Of a DNA stretch of 8,701 nucleotides, positions 1 to 6,952 are shown in pieces (positions within the stretch are counted from its first letter, which is position 1; each line of letters begins with the position of its first letter). Origin of the DNA: Bifidobacteriaceae bacterium NR021 (lineage in GTDB: Bacteria > Actinomycetota > Actinomycetes > Actinomycetales > Bifidobacteriaceae); the NCBI GenBank assembly GCA_003585845.1, contig NQOP01000001.1, forward strand, positions 409,029 to 417,729, in the 5' to 3' direction. Position numbers and translations under genes: made by a program. Under the pieces are notes generated by a model that worked only from the letters and a program-made list of their open reading frames with translations, did not search any database and had not been told where the DNA came from.

Positions 1-1
1 C

Positions 2-3000
2 GTATCTGAAGCTGATGCAAGCGCGGATGCAAAGGCTGCTAAGGATAGGTATGATGAAGCTGTAAAGAAGCTACACCAGGCGCTTGATAAAAAGATGCCT
101 AAGGATAAGCAAGGTAATACAGAAATCCCAACTTCTAATCCTCCTGAAAAGAATATTGATGTTACTAAGGCAGATGCATTGAAGAATATTCAGGCGCATG
201 CGCAAGGCGAGCCTCTGGATAGGGATGTTGACGCTATCCTTAAGGAAATGAACGCCGCTATTGCAGATTTGAACAAGTTTGCAACTAAGACCGACGAGCT
301 GCTTAAGTCTGTCAACGAGGATGATGCTACCAAGCAGACTCCTGCGTTTAAGAACGCGTCGCAATACAAATACCAAAAGCCTGATGGTACGGGAGAAGAT
401 ACCCAGAAGAACAATGCAGCTAAAAAGGCTGTAGACGAGTACGGTGCTGCTCTCAACAAGGCAAAGGAATTGCTCAAGAATCCTGCTGCAACTCAGAAGG
501 AAGTCAATGATGCGTTGAAGAAGCTTGACGATGCTCGCAAGGCTCTTGATGACTACAACACCGACACCAAGAGGCTCAAGGATAGTGTTGACAAGCACGG
601 CTCTACAGAGGGTCCTGCAGCTACAGAAGGCACGCAAACTTCTGATGCGTATCGCAATGCGTCTGATCCTCACTTCATGAAGGAAGAGGGCGGCAAGCTT
701 GTTCCTGATGACACCAAGAACAAGAACGCCGCTGCTGCCAAGAAGGCGTATGACGAGGCTTTGACCAAAGCTCAGGAGCTTTTGAAGAAGCATGACGATA
801 AAGCTACGCCGCAAGACGCAAAGCCAACGCAAAAAGACGTCAACGACGCTCTGAAGACGCTTGATGATGCTCGCAAGACGCTTGAGGATAACTACAAGAC
901 TGTTACTACTGATCTTGAGAAAGAAATTAACAAGTCTACTGCTGAACATGCTCCTGCTGTTACTGAAAACGACTTCGAGAATACGCCAGAGTTCCAGAAT
1001 GCTGATGCTAAGAAGAAGGATGGAGCTGACGGTAATAAGGTAGACAACGATGATGTGAAAGCGTACAAGGATGCTTTGGCAAAGGCACGCAAGTTGGCGC
1101 AAGATAACGCATCCCAGACCCTCAGCGATCATCCAACTCAGAAACAGATTGATGATGCTCTTGAGGCCTTGAAGAAGGCTAAGCAAGCTATTACCGAGGG
1201 ATACAAGACGGACGTAGAAAAGCTTAAGCAAGCCAAGCAATATGCAGAAGATGTATTCAAGAAGACTCCTGAATACAAGAATGCTACTGCCATCAAGGAT
1301 GACGCTAACAACGCTAAGCATGAGCAGGCTGGTAAGGACTTGGGTGATGCTACTAAGCAAACTGGTTTTGAAGGTCAGATTGCTAAGATTGCTGAAAAGC
1401 TTAATGATACAAGCAAGCTTACTCAGCGTGAGGTTGATGCGTTAGTAAAGCAGCTCAAGATTGCTCAGAAGAAGATTGCTGACGAATACAAGACAAATGT
1501 AACTCCGCTTTCTAACGAAGTTGGTGATAAGGACGCACAGGGTCAGCCTGTAACGCCTAAGTTTGAAGAGTCGATTCCGTACAAGAACGCTCTTGAAAAG
1601 AAGAACGCTGGCGACACTGATGCGACCTCAAAGCTGAAGGATTACAACGATAAGCTCAAGGCTGCGCAGGATCTTATCAACAAGGTAAATAACCCTGATC
1701 CAAACGCAAAGCCTGAAGATCGTCCAACGCAGAAGCAGGTAGACGAGGCTCTGACGAATCTTAAGAACGCCAAGAAAGCAATCGACGACAGCTTCGGTAC
1801 TAAGATTGACGATTTGAAGACTGAAGCTGCGAAGTCTACTGCTGACGGAGGCACGGTAGCGGATACTGATTTTGAGGCTACTACTGAGTTCAAGAACGCT
1901 GATGCTAAGAAGGGTGAAGGCGGCAAGGAAAATGCTGATGTCACTGCCTATAAGGAAGCGTTGGGTAAAGCTAGGAATTTGCTTGGAAAGTTCGATGAGA
2001 ATGGTAATCCAAAGCCTGATTCTAAGGATGTTCCAACTCAGAAGGAAGTTGACGAGGCTCTTAAGAATCTGAAGGAAATTAAGGATAAGATTACTAAGAA
2101 CTACGTCACCAGCCCGCATGACTTGTATAAAGAAGTTGATAAGTCTAAGGACGGCAATACTGATACCAGCACCGACGTATTCGAGAACACTCCAGAGTTC
2201 AAGAACGCTGATGCTAAGAAGGATGAAGGCGGCAAGGATAATACCGATATGGCAGCCTACAATAAGGCTCTTGCCGATGCCAAGGCTCTGCTTGACAAGT
2301 TTGACCGTAAAACTGGCAAGCCAAAGGATGATCTTCCAGCGGGCGAAAAGGCTCCAACCCAAAAGCAGCTTGATGATGCTCTAGACGCACTTAAAGCCGC
2401 TAAGAAGAAGATTACTGACAGCTACAAGACTGATCCTTCTGAGTTGAAGTCTGAAGCGGATGCTAATGACACCTTTACCAAGACTCCTGAGTACGTAAAT
2501 GCTCAAGCTAAGGGTGATGACGCGTCTAAGAAGGCTCTTGAAGACTACAAGAAGGCTCTTGAGGATGCGAATAAGGTTCTCGGCGACAAGAATGCAACCC
2601 AGGCTCAAGTTGATGAGGCTTTGAAGAAGCTTCAGGATGCTAAGTCTAAGCTTACTGATGGTTATAAGACTAATAAGTCTGATCTGACTGCTGAAGCTGG
2701 TAAGGATTCTGATTTCACTAAGACTCCTGAGTATCAGAATGCTCAAGCTAAGGGTGATGACGCGTCTAAGAAGGCTCTTGAAGACTACAAGAAGGCGCTC
2801 GAAGACGCTAACAAGGTTCTTGCTGATAAGAATGCTACGCAGGCTCAGGTTGATGAGGCTTTGAAGAAGCTTCAGGATGCTAAGTCTAAGCTTACTGATT
2901 CCAATAAGACTGATAAGTCTGGGCTACAGTCTGAAGCGGATGCTGATGCTAAGTTCCGTGATTCTGTATTCTTTATGATTGGAATGACTGAGGATATTGA

Positions 3001-3541
3001 CGCTTATAACAGTGCTTTGGCTGAGGCTAAGCGTGTTCTTAATGATCCGAATGCTACTCAGGCTGAGGTTGATGAGGCTTTGAGGAAGCTTCAGGCGGCT
3101 AAGGATAAGATTAATCACCCGTTTGGTATTGATAGTGGTGTTGGAAGCGGCTCTGGCTCTGGCTCTGCTGCTGGTTTCGAGACTACTGATTCTCAGAGTG
3201 CTTCGGTTGATAAGACTGCTTTGAGAGTTGAGGTTAATAATTCTGAAGCAGATTCTTCTGCTGCGTCTAAGGCGAATACTGCTGCTGCTAGAGCTTATAG
3301 AAAGGCTTTGGCTGAAGCTAAGCGTGTGCTTGCTGATAAGAATGCTACTCAGGCTCAGGTTGATGAGGCTTTGAGGAATCTTAAGGCTGCTAAGGCTACG
3401 TTGCGTAATGCTTCTGGTAATGCTAGTGGTCTTGCTAAGACGGGTGCTGCAACTGGCTTGTTTGCAAGTCTTGCCGCAGTATTCTCCGGTCTTGGTGCTG
3501 CTGGCGTTGCTTCTCGCCGTCGCAAGCACTCTAACGAGTAG
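2..3541 (+). CDS. Cell-wall-anchored FIVAR-repeat surface protein (5' partial)
   Basis: This is the C-terminal 1179 residues of a large extracellular protein, probably an adhesin or matrix-binding protein; that role is inferred from architecture, not shown. The frame is open to the window edge and the first residues are already module sequence, so the first in-frame ATG (position 95) is not the true start; the signal peptide and start lie upstream. From N to C there are about eleven tandem FIVAR-like modules (residues 1-1041), a Ser/Gly-rich linker, one more module (about 1069-1138), then LAKTG (1144-1148), a hydrophobic stretch and RRRKHSNE. Modules carry a TPEYxNA-like motif, an AYxxALxxA helix and a PTQ/ATQ-x-x-VDEAL-x-x-L-x-x-AK helix, predicted to form alpha-helical bundles. 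Composition is dominated by Lys, Ala and Asp; Lys is mostly AAG, which may reflect high expression. LAxTG signals are substrates of class E sortases in Actinobacteria. It is the last gene of its transcript, with a terminator 20 bases after the stop. FIVAR repeats also occur in Ebh-type staphylococcal proteins. The family call is firm, the ligand unknown. Confidence 0.9.
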   Translation, partial: VSEADASADAKAAKDRYDEAVKKLHQALDKKMPKDKQGNTEIPTSNPPEKNIDVTKADALKNIQAHAQGEPLDRDVDAILKEMNAAIADLNKFATKTDELLKSVNEDDATKQTPAFKNASQYKYQKPDGTGEDTQKNNAAKKAVDEYGAALNKAKELLKNPAATQKEVNDALKKLDDARKALDDYNTDTKRLKDSVDKHGSTEGPAATEGTQTSDAYRNASDPHFMKEEGGKLVPDDTKNKNAAAAKKAYDEALTKAQELLKKHDDKATPQDAKPTQKDVNDALKTLDDARKTLEDNYKTVTTDLEKEINKSTAEHAPAVTENDFENTPEFQNADAKKKDGADGNKVDNDDVKAYKDALAKARKLAQDNASQTLSDHPTQKQIDDALEALKKAKQAITEGYKTDVEKLKQAKQYAEDVFKKTPEYKNATAIKDDANNAKHEQAGKDLGDATKQTGFEGQIAKIAEKLNDTSKLTQREVDALVKQLKIAQKKIADEYKTNVTPLSNEVGDKDAQGQPVTPKFEESIPYKNALEKKNAGDTDATSKLKDYNDKLKAAQDLINKVNNPDPNAKPEDRPTQKQVDEALTNLKNAKKAIDDSFGTKIDDLKTEAAKSTADGGTVADTDFEATTEFKNADAKKGEGGKENADVTAYKEALGKARNLLGKFDENGNPKPDSKDVPTQKEVDEALKNLKEIKDKITKNYVTSPHDLYKEVDKSKDGNTDTSTDVFENTPEFKNADAKKDEGGKDNTDMAAYNKALADAKALLDKFDRKTGKPKDDLPAGEKAPTQKQLDDALDALKAAKKKITDSYKTDPSELKSEADANDTFTKTPEYVNAQAKGDDASKKALEDYKKALEDANKVLGDKNATQAQVDEALKKLQDAKSKLTDGYKTNKSDLTAEAGKDSDFTKTPEYQNAQAKGDDASKKALEDYKKALEDANKVLADKNATQAQVDEALKKLQDAKSKLTDSNKTDKSGLQSEADADAKFRDSVFFMIGMTEDIDAYNSALAEAKRVLNDPNATQAEVDEALRKLQAAKDKINHPFGIDSGVGSGSGSGSAAGFETTDSQSASVDKTALRVEVNNSEADSSAASKANTAAARAYRKALAEAKRVLADKNATQAQVDEALRNLKAAKATLRNASGNASGLAKTGAATGLFASLAAVFSGLGAAGVASRRRKHSNE
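2432..2911 (+). repeat. Two near-identical 240-bp tandem repeats (modules 9 and 10)
   Basis: The units 2432-2671 and 2672-2911 are each exactly 80 codons. After the first 14 codons, 62 of 66 residues are identical. At the DNA level there are uninterrupted identical blocks of 59 bp (2498-2556 versus 2738-2796) and 51 bp (2609-2659 versus 2849-2899). The similarity is much higher than between other modules. This points to a recent duplication or gene conversion and makes the pair a likely site for copy-number change without loss of frame. Confidence 0.92.
3125..3205 (+). other. Ser/Gly-rich linker between modules 11 and 12
   Basis: About 27 residues rich in Gly, Ser, Ala and Thr, including a run of alternating Gly-Ser codons near 3146-3166. 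They interrupt the otherwise continuous helical array. Such low-complexity segments are usually flexible spacers. Here it would separate the array from the last module and the wall anchor. Confidence 0.75.
3431..3538 (+). other. C-terminal cell-wall sorting signal (LAKTG, hydrophobic segment, RRRK tail)
   Basis: LAKTG is encoded at 3431-3445, followed by about 23 mostly hydrophobic residues and the basic tail RRRKHSNE just before the stop. The three-part layout is that of a sortase substrate. Sortase would cut between Thr and Gly and join the protein to peptidoglycan. Alanine in the second position fits the LAxTG preference described for actinobacterial class E sortases rather than classic LPxTG. 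The sortase gene itself is not in this window. Confidence 0.9.
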
Positions 3542-3560
3542 TCTCGCTCATAACTAAGTG

Positions 3561-3605
3561 AAATCCCTCGCAGGTTATCTTCCGGTAATCCGCGAGGGAT
3601 TTTTG
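3561..3605 (+). terminator. Rho-independent terminator of the surface protein gene
   Basis: An 11-bp perfect stem pairs 3561-3571 (AAATCCCTCGC) with 3592-3602, followed by a T run reaching 3604. The 20-nt apical region can extend the stem with GG/CC and TTA/TAA pairs around a bulge. It begins 20 bases after the stop at 3541 and ends before glnE, so the two genes should be separate transcription units. Confidence 0.93.
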
Positions 3606-3620
3606 TACACCACCACAATG

Positions 3621-3626
3621 TAAAGT
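3621..3626 (+). promoter_or_regulatory. Candidate -10 box of a leaderless glnE transcript
   Basis: TAAAGT matches TATAAT at four of six positions, including the key TA and final T. Its last base is 7 nt before the A of the glnE ATG at 3633, so transcription would start at or next to the start codon. No convincing -35 is seen at 16-18 nt upstream, where the terminator lies. The region 3605-3632 lacks a Shine-Dalgarno sequence, which fits a leaderless mRNA. Confidence 0.35.
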
Positions 3627-3632
3627 TGCGGT

Positions 3633-6600
3633 ATGGAAAGTGCGAACATAACAGATAGTGCAACTACTGAAACCAACTGCAACGAAAGCAGCACAAACTC
3701 TTCCGCACTCACCTCAAGAAGCCTTATTAAAGCCGGCTTTTCTCGCCCGGATGCCGCACGTTGCGCAATGATGGCAATACGCAAAAACTGCAATAAAATA
3801 TCGTTTGAAACATTGCTAAGAAGCGCGCTCACAGTTGAAGATCCAGATTCTGCATTGCTTTCATTGCAAGATTTAAGTGAAGCATACCCAGAAATAATAA
3901 ATAATATTTCAACTTCAAATTCGCAAATATCTGACTCATTAACAAGCCTAATGCAAGTATTAGGTGCGTCTAACGCGTTGGCAATGCTTATGCGCACAAG
4001 ACCTAATCTTATAAAAGCTGCAGCAAATGACCCGAATCATCTTTTTGCAATGACTAGGGAAGAGCGCGTAAAAGACTTACTCGAAGCAATACAAGCGTAT
4101 ACTGCAACAGTTGTTTCTTCTGAAAGCAGCGATTCCAACACAATTTATTTAACATCACTCGGCTTTGCACAAGCAGTTTCTGCGCTTCGTGCGCGCTACC
4201 GTGAGCATGTTGCTGCAATTATGGCAGCTGATTTGGCGAGCGCTGACCCTGTTGAAGTTCAGCCAGATATTAGTCGTAAGCTTTCCGATGCTGCCGATGC
4301 TGTTCTAGAGGCAGCGTTGTCTATTTCGCGAGGACAGGTTACTGGTTCTTCCGCATGCAGGTTTGCGATTATTGCTATGGGTAAGCTTGGTGCGCAAGAA
4401 ATTAACTATGTTTCCGATATTGATTTGATTTATGTTGTGGAGCCTGCGGATTTAAGCAACAAGCAGAACCAGGATGCTTCCTTGCGCGTTGGTGCTTCTA
4501 TGGCAATGGTTTTGCAAAAAGTATGTCAGTCGGTGGTTATGGGCTCTGTGGAGCCTCCGCTTTGGCAGATTGATACTGCGCTTCGCCCGGAAGGTAAGGA
4601 TGGTCCTCTTGTTCGTAGGCTTGATTCTCATAGGGAATATTACGAAAAGTGGGCTAGTAGCTGGGAGTTTCAGGCGCTTTTGAAGTCGCGCCCTGCAGCA
4701 GGGGATGCGGATCTTGGAAAAGCTTATCGCGATATGGTCGAGCCGTTTATTTGGAAGGCTTCTGGTCGTGAGCATTTTGTAGCTGACTGCCAGCATATGC
4801 GTCAGCGTGTGGAGTCGCTTATTCCGGCTTCTCAACGCGATTTAGACATGAAGCTTGGCCGTGGCGGCTTGCGTGATGTTGAGTTTACTGTGCAAATGCT
4901 GCAGCTTGTGCACGGAAGTGAGGATGAGTCGCTTCGAGTAATGGATACTATTTCCGCTTTGCAATCGTTGGCTCAAGGTGGCTACGTCTCTAGGTCTCAG
5001 GCGGCGCTTTTGGCAGAACACTATCGTTTTGAGCGTGTTCTTGAGCATCGTCAGCAAATGTGGAGTATGCATCGCACGCATTTGTTCCCAGATTTGGGTG
5101 CGCAAGGAAACGGCGGCTTGGATCGCGCGCGCACAATTTCTACAGAGCAGCTTAATAACAATGAGCAGATTTGCCGTCTTGCTCGTGCTGTGCGACTTCG
5201 TCCGGAAGAGTTGGTTGCGCGTTTTGATAAAGCTCGTCGTGAAATTCGGCACTTGCATAAGGATATTTACTATCGTCCGATGCTTCCTATTAACGCTCAA
5301 ACGGATGCGGATCCTATTGTGCTTTCGCCGGAGGCTGCTCGTGCGCGCTTTGCTTCTATTGGTTTTGCGGATGCTCGCGCAGCACAGTTGCATGTTGAAG
5401 CGCTTACGGAGGGGCTTTCTAGGGCTGCTAAAATTCATAGAATTTTGCTTCCGGCGGTGTTGAAGTGGCTTGGCGACGGGCAGAATCCGGATATGGGTTT
5501 GCTTGCGTGGCGACGTCTTGCTGAGCGTTTTGGCGGAAAGAACACGTATCTTGGTTTTTTGCGTGATTCTCCTTCCGCAGCTCAGCGTCTTTGCCACGTT
5601 TTGGCGGATTCGCGCTATCTTGGCGACGCTATGATGCAGTCTATGCAGTCTATTACTTGGCTTGGTGACGACGAAGCGTTATCTGCGCGCGATAGGGCAA
5701 GTCTCGACATGCAAACTAGTGCAATGGTTGCGCGTTATGCAAGTAATATTGCGGATTTTGCGCAGTCTTTGCGCGCTCTTCGCAGGCAGGAAATTGAGCG
5801 AGTAGCTTTAGCTTGGATGTGTGGTCTTATTGATGACGATACTTCTATGCTTGCAATGAGTGATGTGTTTGATGCTATTTTAGATGCGACTTTGCAATGG
5901 TCTATGCGTGAAGCTGTGTCAGTCATGAATTTGAATGCTCCTCAAGCTGAAATTGCTATTATTGCTTTAGGTCGCTACGGTGGTAGAGAAGTAAACTTCT
6001 GTTCTGACGCAGATATTATGGTAATTTACAAGCCGGTTGGTGAAGATTGCGATTTAAACGCAGCTCACCGCTTTGCGCAAAAAACTGTAGATATTTTGCG
6101 TAATATTTTGCAAGGTCCTCTTACACTTGAACCAAAAATCATGGTCGATTTGGATTTGCGTCCGGAAGGAAAAGACGGTCCGCTTGTTCGTTCGCTAGAA
6201 TCTTGCGAAAAGTATTATCGTCAATGGGCTAGCACTTGGGAGCATCAAGCGTTGTTGCGAGCGCGTTTTGCTGCAGGTTCTAAGGAGTTGGCTGATGCTT
6301 TGCTTAACGGAGTTGTAAACGAATTGCGTTACGCTGTAAATCCTCTTAGTGAATCTCAGCTTGCTGAAATTCGTAAGCTTAAAGCTCGCATGGAAGCGGA
6401 GCGTTTACCTCGAGGAGTTAGTAGGGACAGGCATTTGAAGCTTGGTCGCGGCGGTTTAAGCGATGTTGAGTGGACTGTGCAATTGATGCAATTGCAATAT
6501 GCTTCAAAGCATAAATCTTTACGAGTAGTTGGAACTATGCAAGCGTTGAAAGCATTGCAATCTGAGCATTTTATAAGCGACGAGGATGCTGAAGTTTTAA

Positions 6601-6821
6601 TCCGCTGCTGGCATATGTGTTCTGCAGTGCGCAACGCAAACTTCTTGTGGTCTGGATCAATGGCTCGCGCAGATATTATTCCAACTGACTCGTATTCTTT
6701 GGGCGGAATAGCAACTTACCTTGGCTATGAGCCGAATCAGGGCCGCGTTTTTGAAAACGATCTTCTAGCAACTATGCGTCAGTGCCGCGAAATCATGTCT
6801 CGTCTTTTCTACGCTCGCTAA
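3633..6821 (+). CDS. glnE: Bifunctional glutamine synthetase adenylyltransferase / adenylyl-removing enzyme
   Basis: GlnE, 1062 residues, is a cytoplasmic enzyme that adds AMP to, or phosphorolytically removes AMP from, a tyrosine of glutamine synthetase, tying ammonia assimilation to nitrogen status. The two homologous halves are clear. The N-terminal adenylyl-removing half has MGKLGAQEINYVSDIDLI (metal-binding D262 and D264), and the C-terminal adenylylating half has GRYGGREVNFCSDADIM (D792 and D794). LRPEGKDGPLVR and a KLGRGGLxDVE helical-domain motif occur once in each half, as the family's internal duplication predicts. Length is close to other actinobacterial GlnE proteins (about 1000). 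ATG 3633 is the first possible start, because TAA at 3621-3623 is in frame just upstream. It lacks a Shine-Dalgarno sequence, and the first 30 residues are polar and probably poorly conserved. ATA isoleucine codons are concentrated in the first 153 codons. The gene stands alone after a terminator; the pyrimidine operon follows 131 bases later. No glnA or PII gene is in view. Confidence 0.97.
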   Translation: MESANITDSATTETNCNESSTNSSALTSRSLIKAGFSRPDAARCAMMAIRKNCNKISFETLLRSALTVEDPDSALLSLQDLSEAYPEIINNISTSNSQISDSLTSLMQVLGASNALAMLMRTRPNLIKAAANDPNHLFAMTREERVKDLLEAIQAYTATVVSSESSDSNTIYLTSLGFAQAVSALRARYREHVAAIMAADLASADPVEVQPDISRKLSDAADAVLEAALSISRGQVTGSSACRFAIIAMGKLGAQEINYVSDIDLIYVVEPADLSNKQNQDASLRVGASMAMVLQKVCQSVVMGSVEPPLWQIDTALRPEGKDGPLVRRLDSHREYYEKWASSWEFQALLKSRPAAGDADLGKAYRDMVEPFIWKASGREHFVADCQHMRQRVESLIPASQRDLDMKLGRGGLRDVEFTVQMLQLVHGSEDESLRVMDTISALQSLAQGGYVSRSQAALLAEHYRFERVLEHRQQMWSMHRTHLFPDLGAQGNGGLDRARTISTEQLNNNEQICRLARAVRLRPEELVARFDKARREIRHLHKDIYYRPMLPINAQTDADPIVLSPEAARARFASIGFADARAAQLHVEALTEGLSRAAKIHRILLPAVLKWLGDGQNPDMGLLAWRRLAERFGGKNTYLGFLRDSPSAAQRLCHVLADSRYLGDAMMQSMQSITWLGDDEALSARDRASLDMQTSAMVARYASNIADFAQSLRALRRQEIERVALAWMCGLIDDDTSMLAMSDVFDAILDATLQWSMREAVSVMNLNAPQAEIAIIALGRYGGREVNFCSDADIMVIYKPVGEDCDLNAAHRFAQKTVDILRNILQGPLTLEPKIMVDLDLRPEGKDGPLVRSLESCEKYYRQWASTWEHQALLRARFAAGSKELADALLNGVVNELRYAVNPLSESQLAEIRKLKARMEAERLPRGVSRDRHLKLGRGGLSDVEWTVQLMQLQYASKHKSLRVVGTMQALKALQSEHFISDEDAEVLIRCWHMCSAVRNANFLWSGSMARADIIPTDSYSLGGIATYLGYEPNQGRVFENDLLATMRQCREIMSRLFYAR

Positions 6822-6884
6822 TTCTGCTGTAGTTAATGCTAGTATGTCGCCACTCCGGGTGGGGGATTCGTCAACGCTAATCAG

Positions 6885-6890
6885 TAAAAT
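6885..6890 (+). promoter_or_regulatory. Candidate -10 box of the pyrB operon
   Basis: TAAAAT matches TATAAT at five of six positions in the 131-base glnE-pyrB gap. A start 7 nt downstream would fall at about 6897, exactly where a hairpin begins. No clear TTGACA-like -35 lies 16-18 nt upstream (that stretch is G-rich), so the call rests on the -10 and spacing. No intrinsic terminator for glnE was seen between 6822 and 6884. Confidence 0.4.
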
Positions 6891-6896
6891 TACGTA

Positions 6897-6945
6897 GGTC
6901 GCGTGTGGTTGCGACCGTCTTGCCAATTGACGGAAGGTGAGCGGT
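6897..6945 (+). promoter_or_regulatory. pyrB leader with overlapping, mutually exclusive hairpins and the ribosome binding site
   Basis: GGTCGC (6897-6902) pairs with GCGACC (6911-6916) around an 8-nt loop. CCGTC (6915-6919) pairs with GACGG (6929-6933). The two stems share 6915-6916 and cannot both fully form. A third fold, ACCG (6914-6917) with CGGT (6942-6945) plus CTT/AAG and CC/GG pairs inside, would cover the Shine-Dalgarno sequence AAGGTGA (6934-6940). That SD lies 12 nt before the ATG, longer than usual. The layout suggests translational or start-site-dependent control by pyrimidines, but this is inference. No T run follows either stem, so it does not look like a transcription attenuator. 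Confidence 0.45.
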
Positions 6946-6952
6946 ACTTATT

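Larger units (their letters stand above)
2..3415 (+). repeat. Array of twelve FIVAR-like modules, 70-113 residues each
   Basis: Module limits were set after the conserved Y-K-T that ends each unit. Approximate spans are 2-286 (5' partial), 287-562, 563-901, 902-1210, 1211-1495, 1496-1801, 1802-2110, 2111-2431, 2432-2671, 2672-2911, 2912-3124 and 3206-3415. Modules 2-8 are mostly long (92-113 residues). Several have a Pro/Gly/charged loop before the PTQ helix. Modules 9-12 are short (70-80 residues) and use a tight DKNATQ or DPNATQ turn instead. Modules 7 and 8 share a 28-bp identical block (1886-1913 and 2195-2222, 309 bp apart). Module 5 is the most diverged in its centre. The spans are a manual alignment and could shift by a few residues. 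Confidence 0.8.

Noticed and set aside
95..97. ATG at 95 as the start of the surface protein
   Set aside because: The frame is open upstream to the window edge and encodes matching module sequence, there is no ribosome binding site, and no signal peptide follows.
71..1360. A long open frame of 429 codons on the minus strand opposite the surface protein gene
   Set aside because: It is the mirror of repetitive Lys/Ala/Asp codons (AAG, GCT, GAT read backwards as CTT, AGC, ATC). It gives a Leu/Ile/Ser/Arg-rich sequence with no family features and no ribosome binding site, and similar shadows occur opposite later modules.
2936..3020. A compensated frameshift in module 11 creating the hydrophobic stretch
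   Set aside because: Both alternative frames hit stop codons within a few codons (TGA near 2976 and 2988) and neither restores the TPEYxNA motif.
2432..3415. Possible CRISPR array because of repeated units
   Set aside because: The repeats are coding, 240 bp long and in frame, without unique spacers of constant length.
4842..5597. Minus-strand open frame of 251 codons inside glnE
   Set aside because: It lies wholly opposite a strongly conserved GlnE segment, has no recognisable domain, and is explained by GlnE codon usage.
6822..6884. A terminator for glnE in the gap before pyrB
   Set aside because: Only weak stems such as CCAC/GTGG were found and none is followed by a T run.
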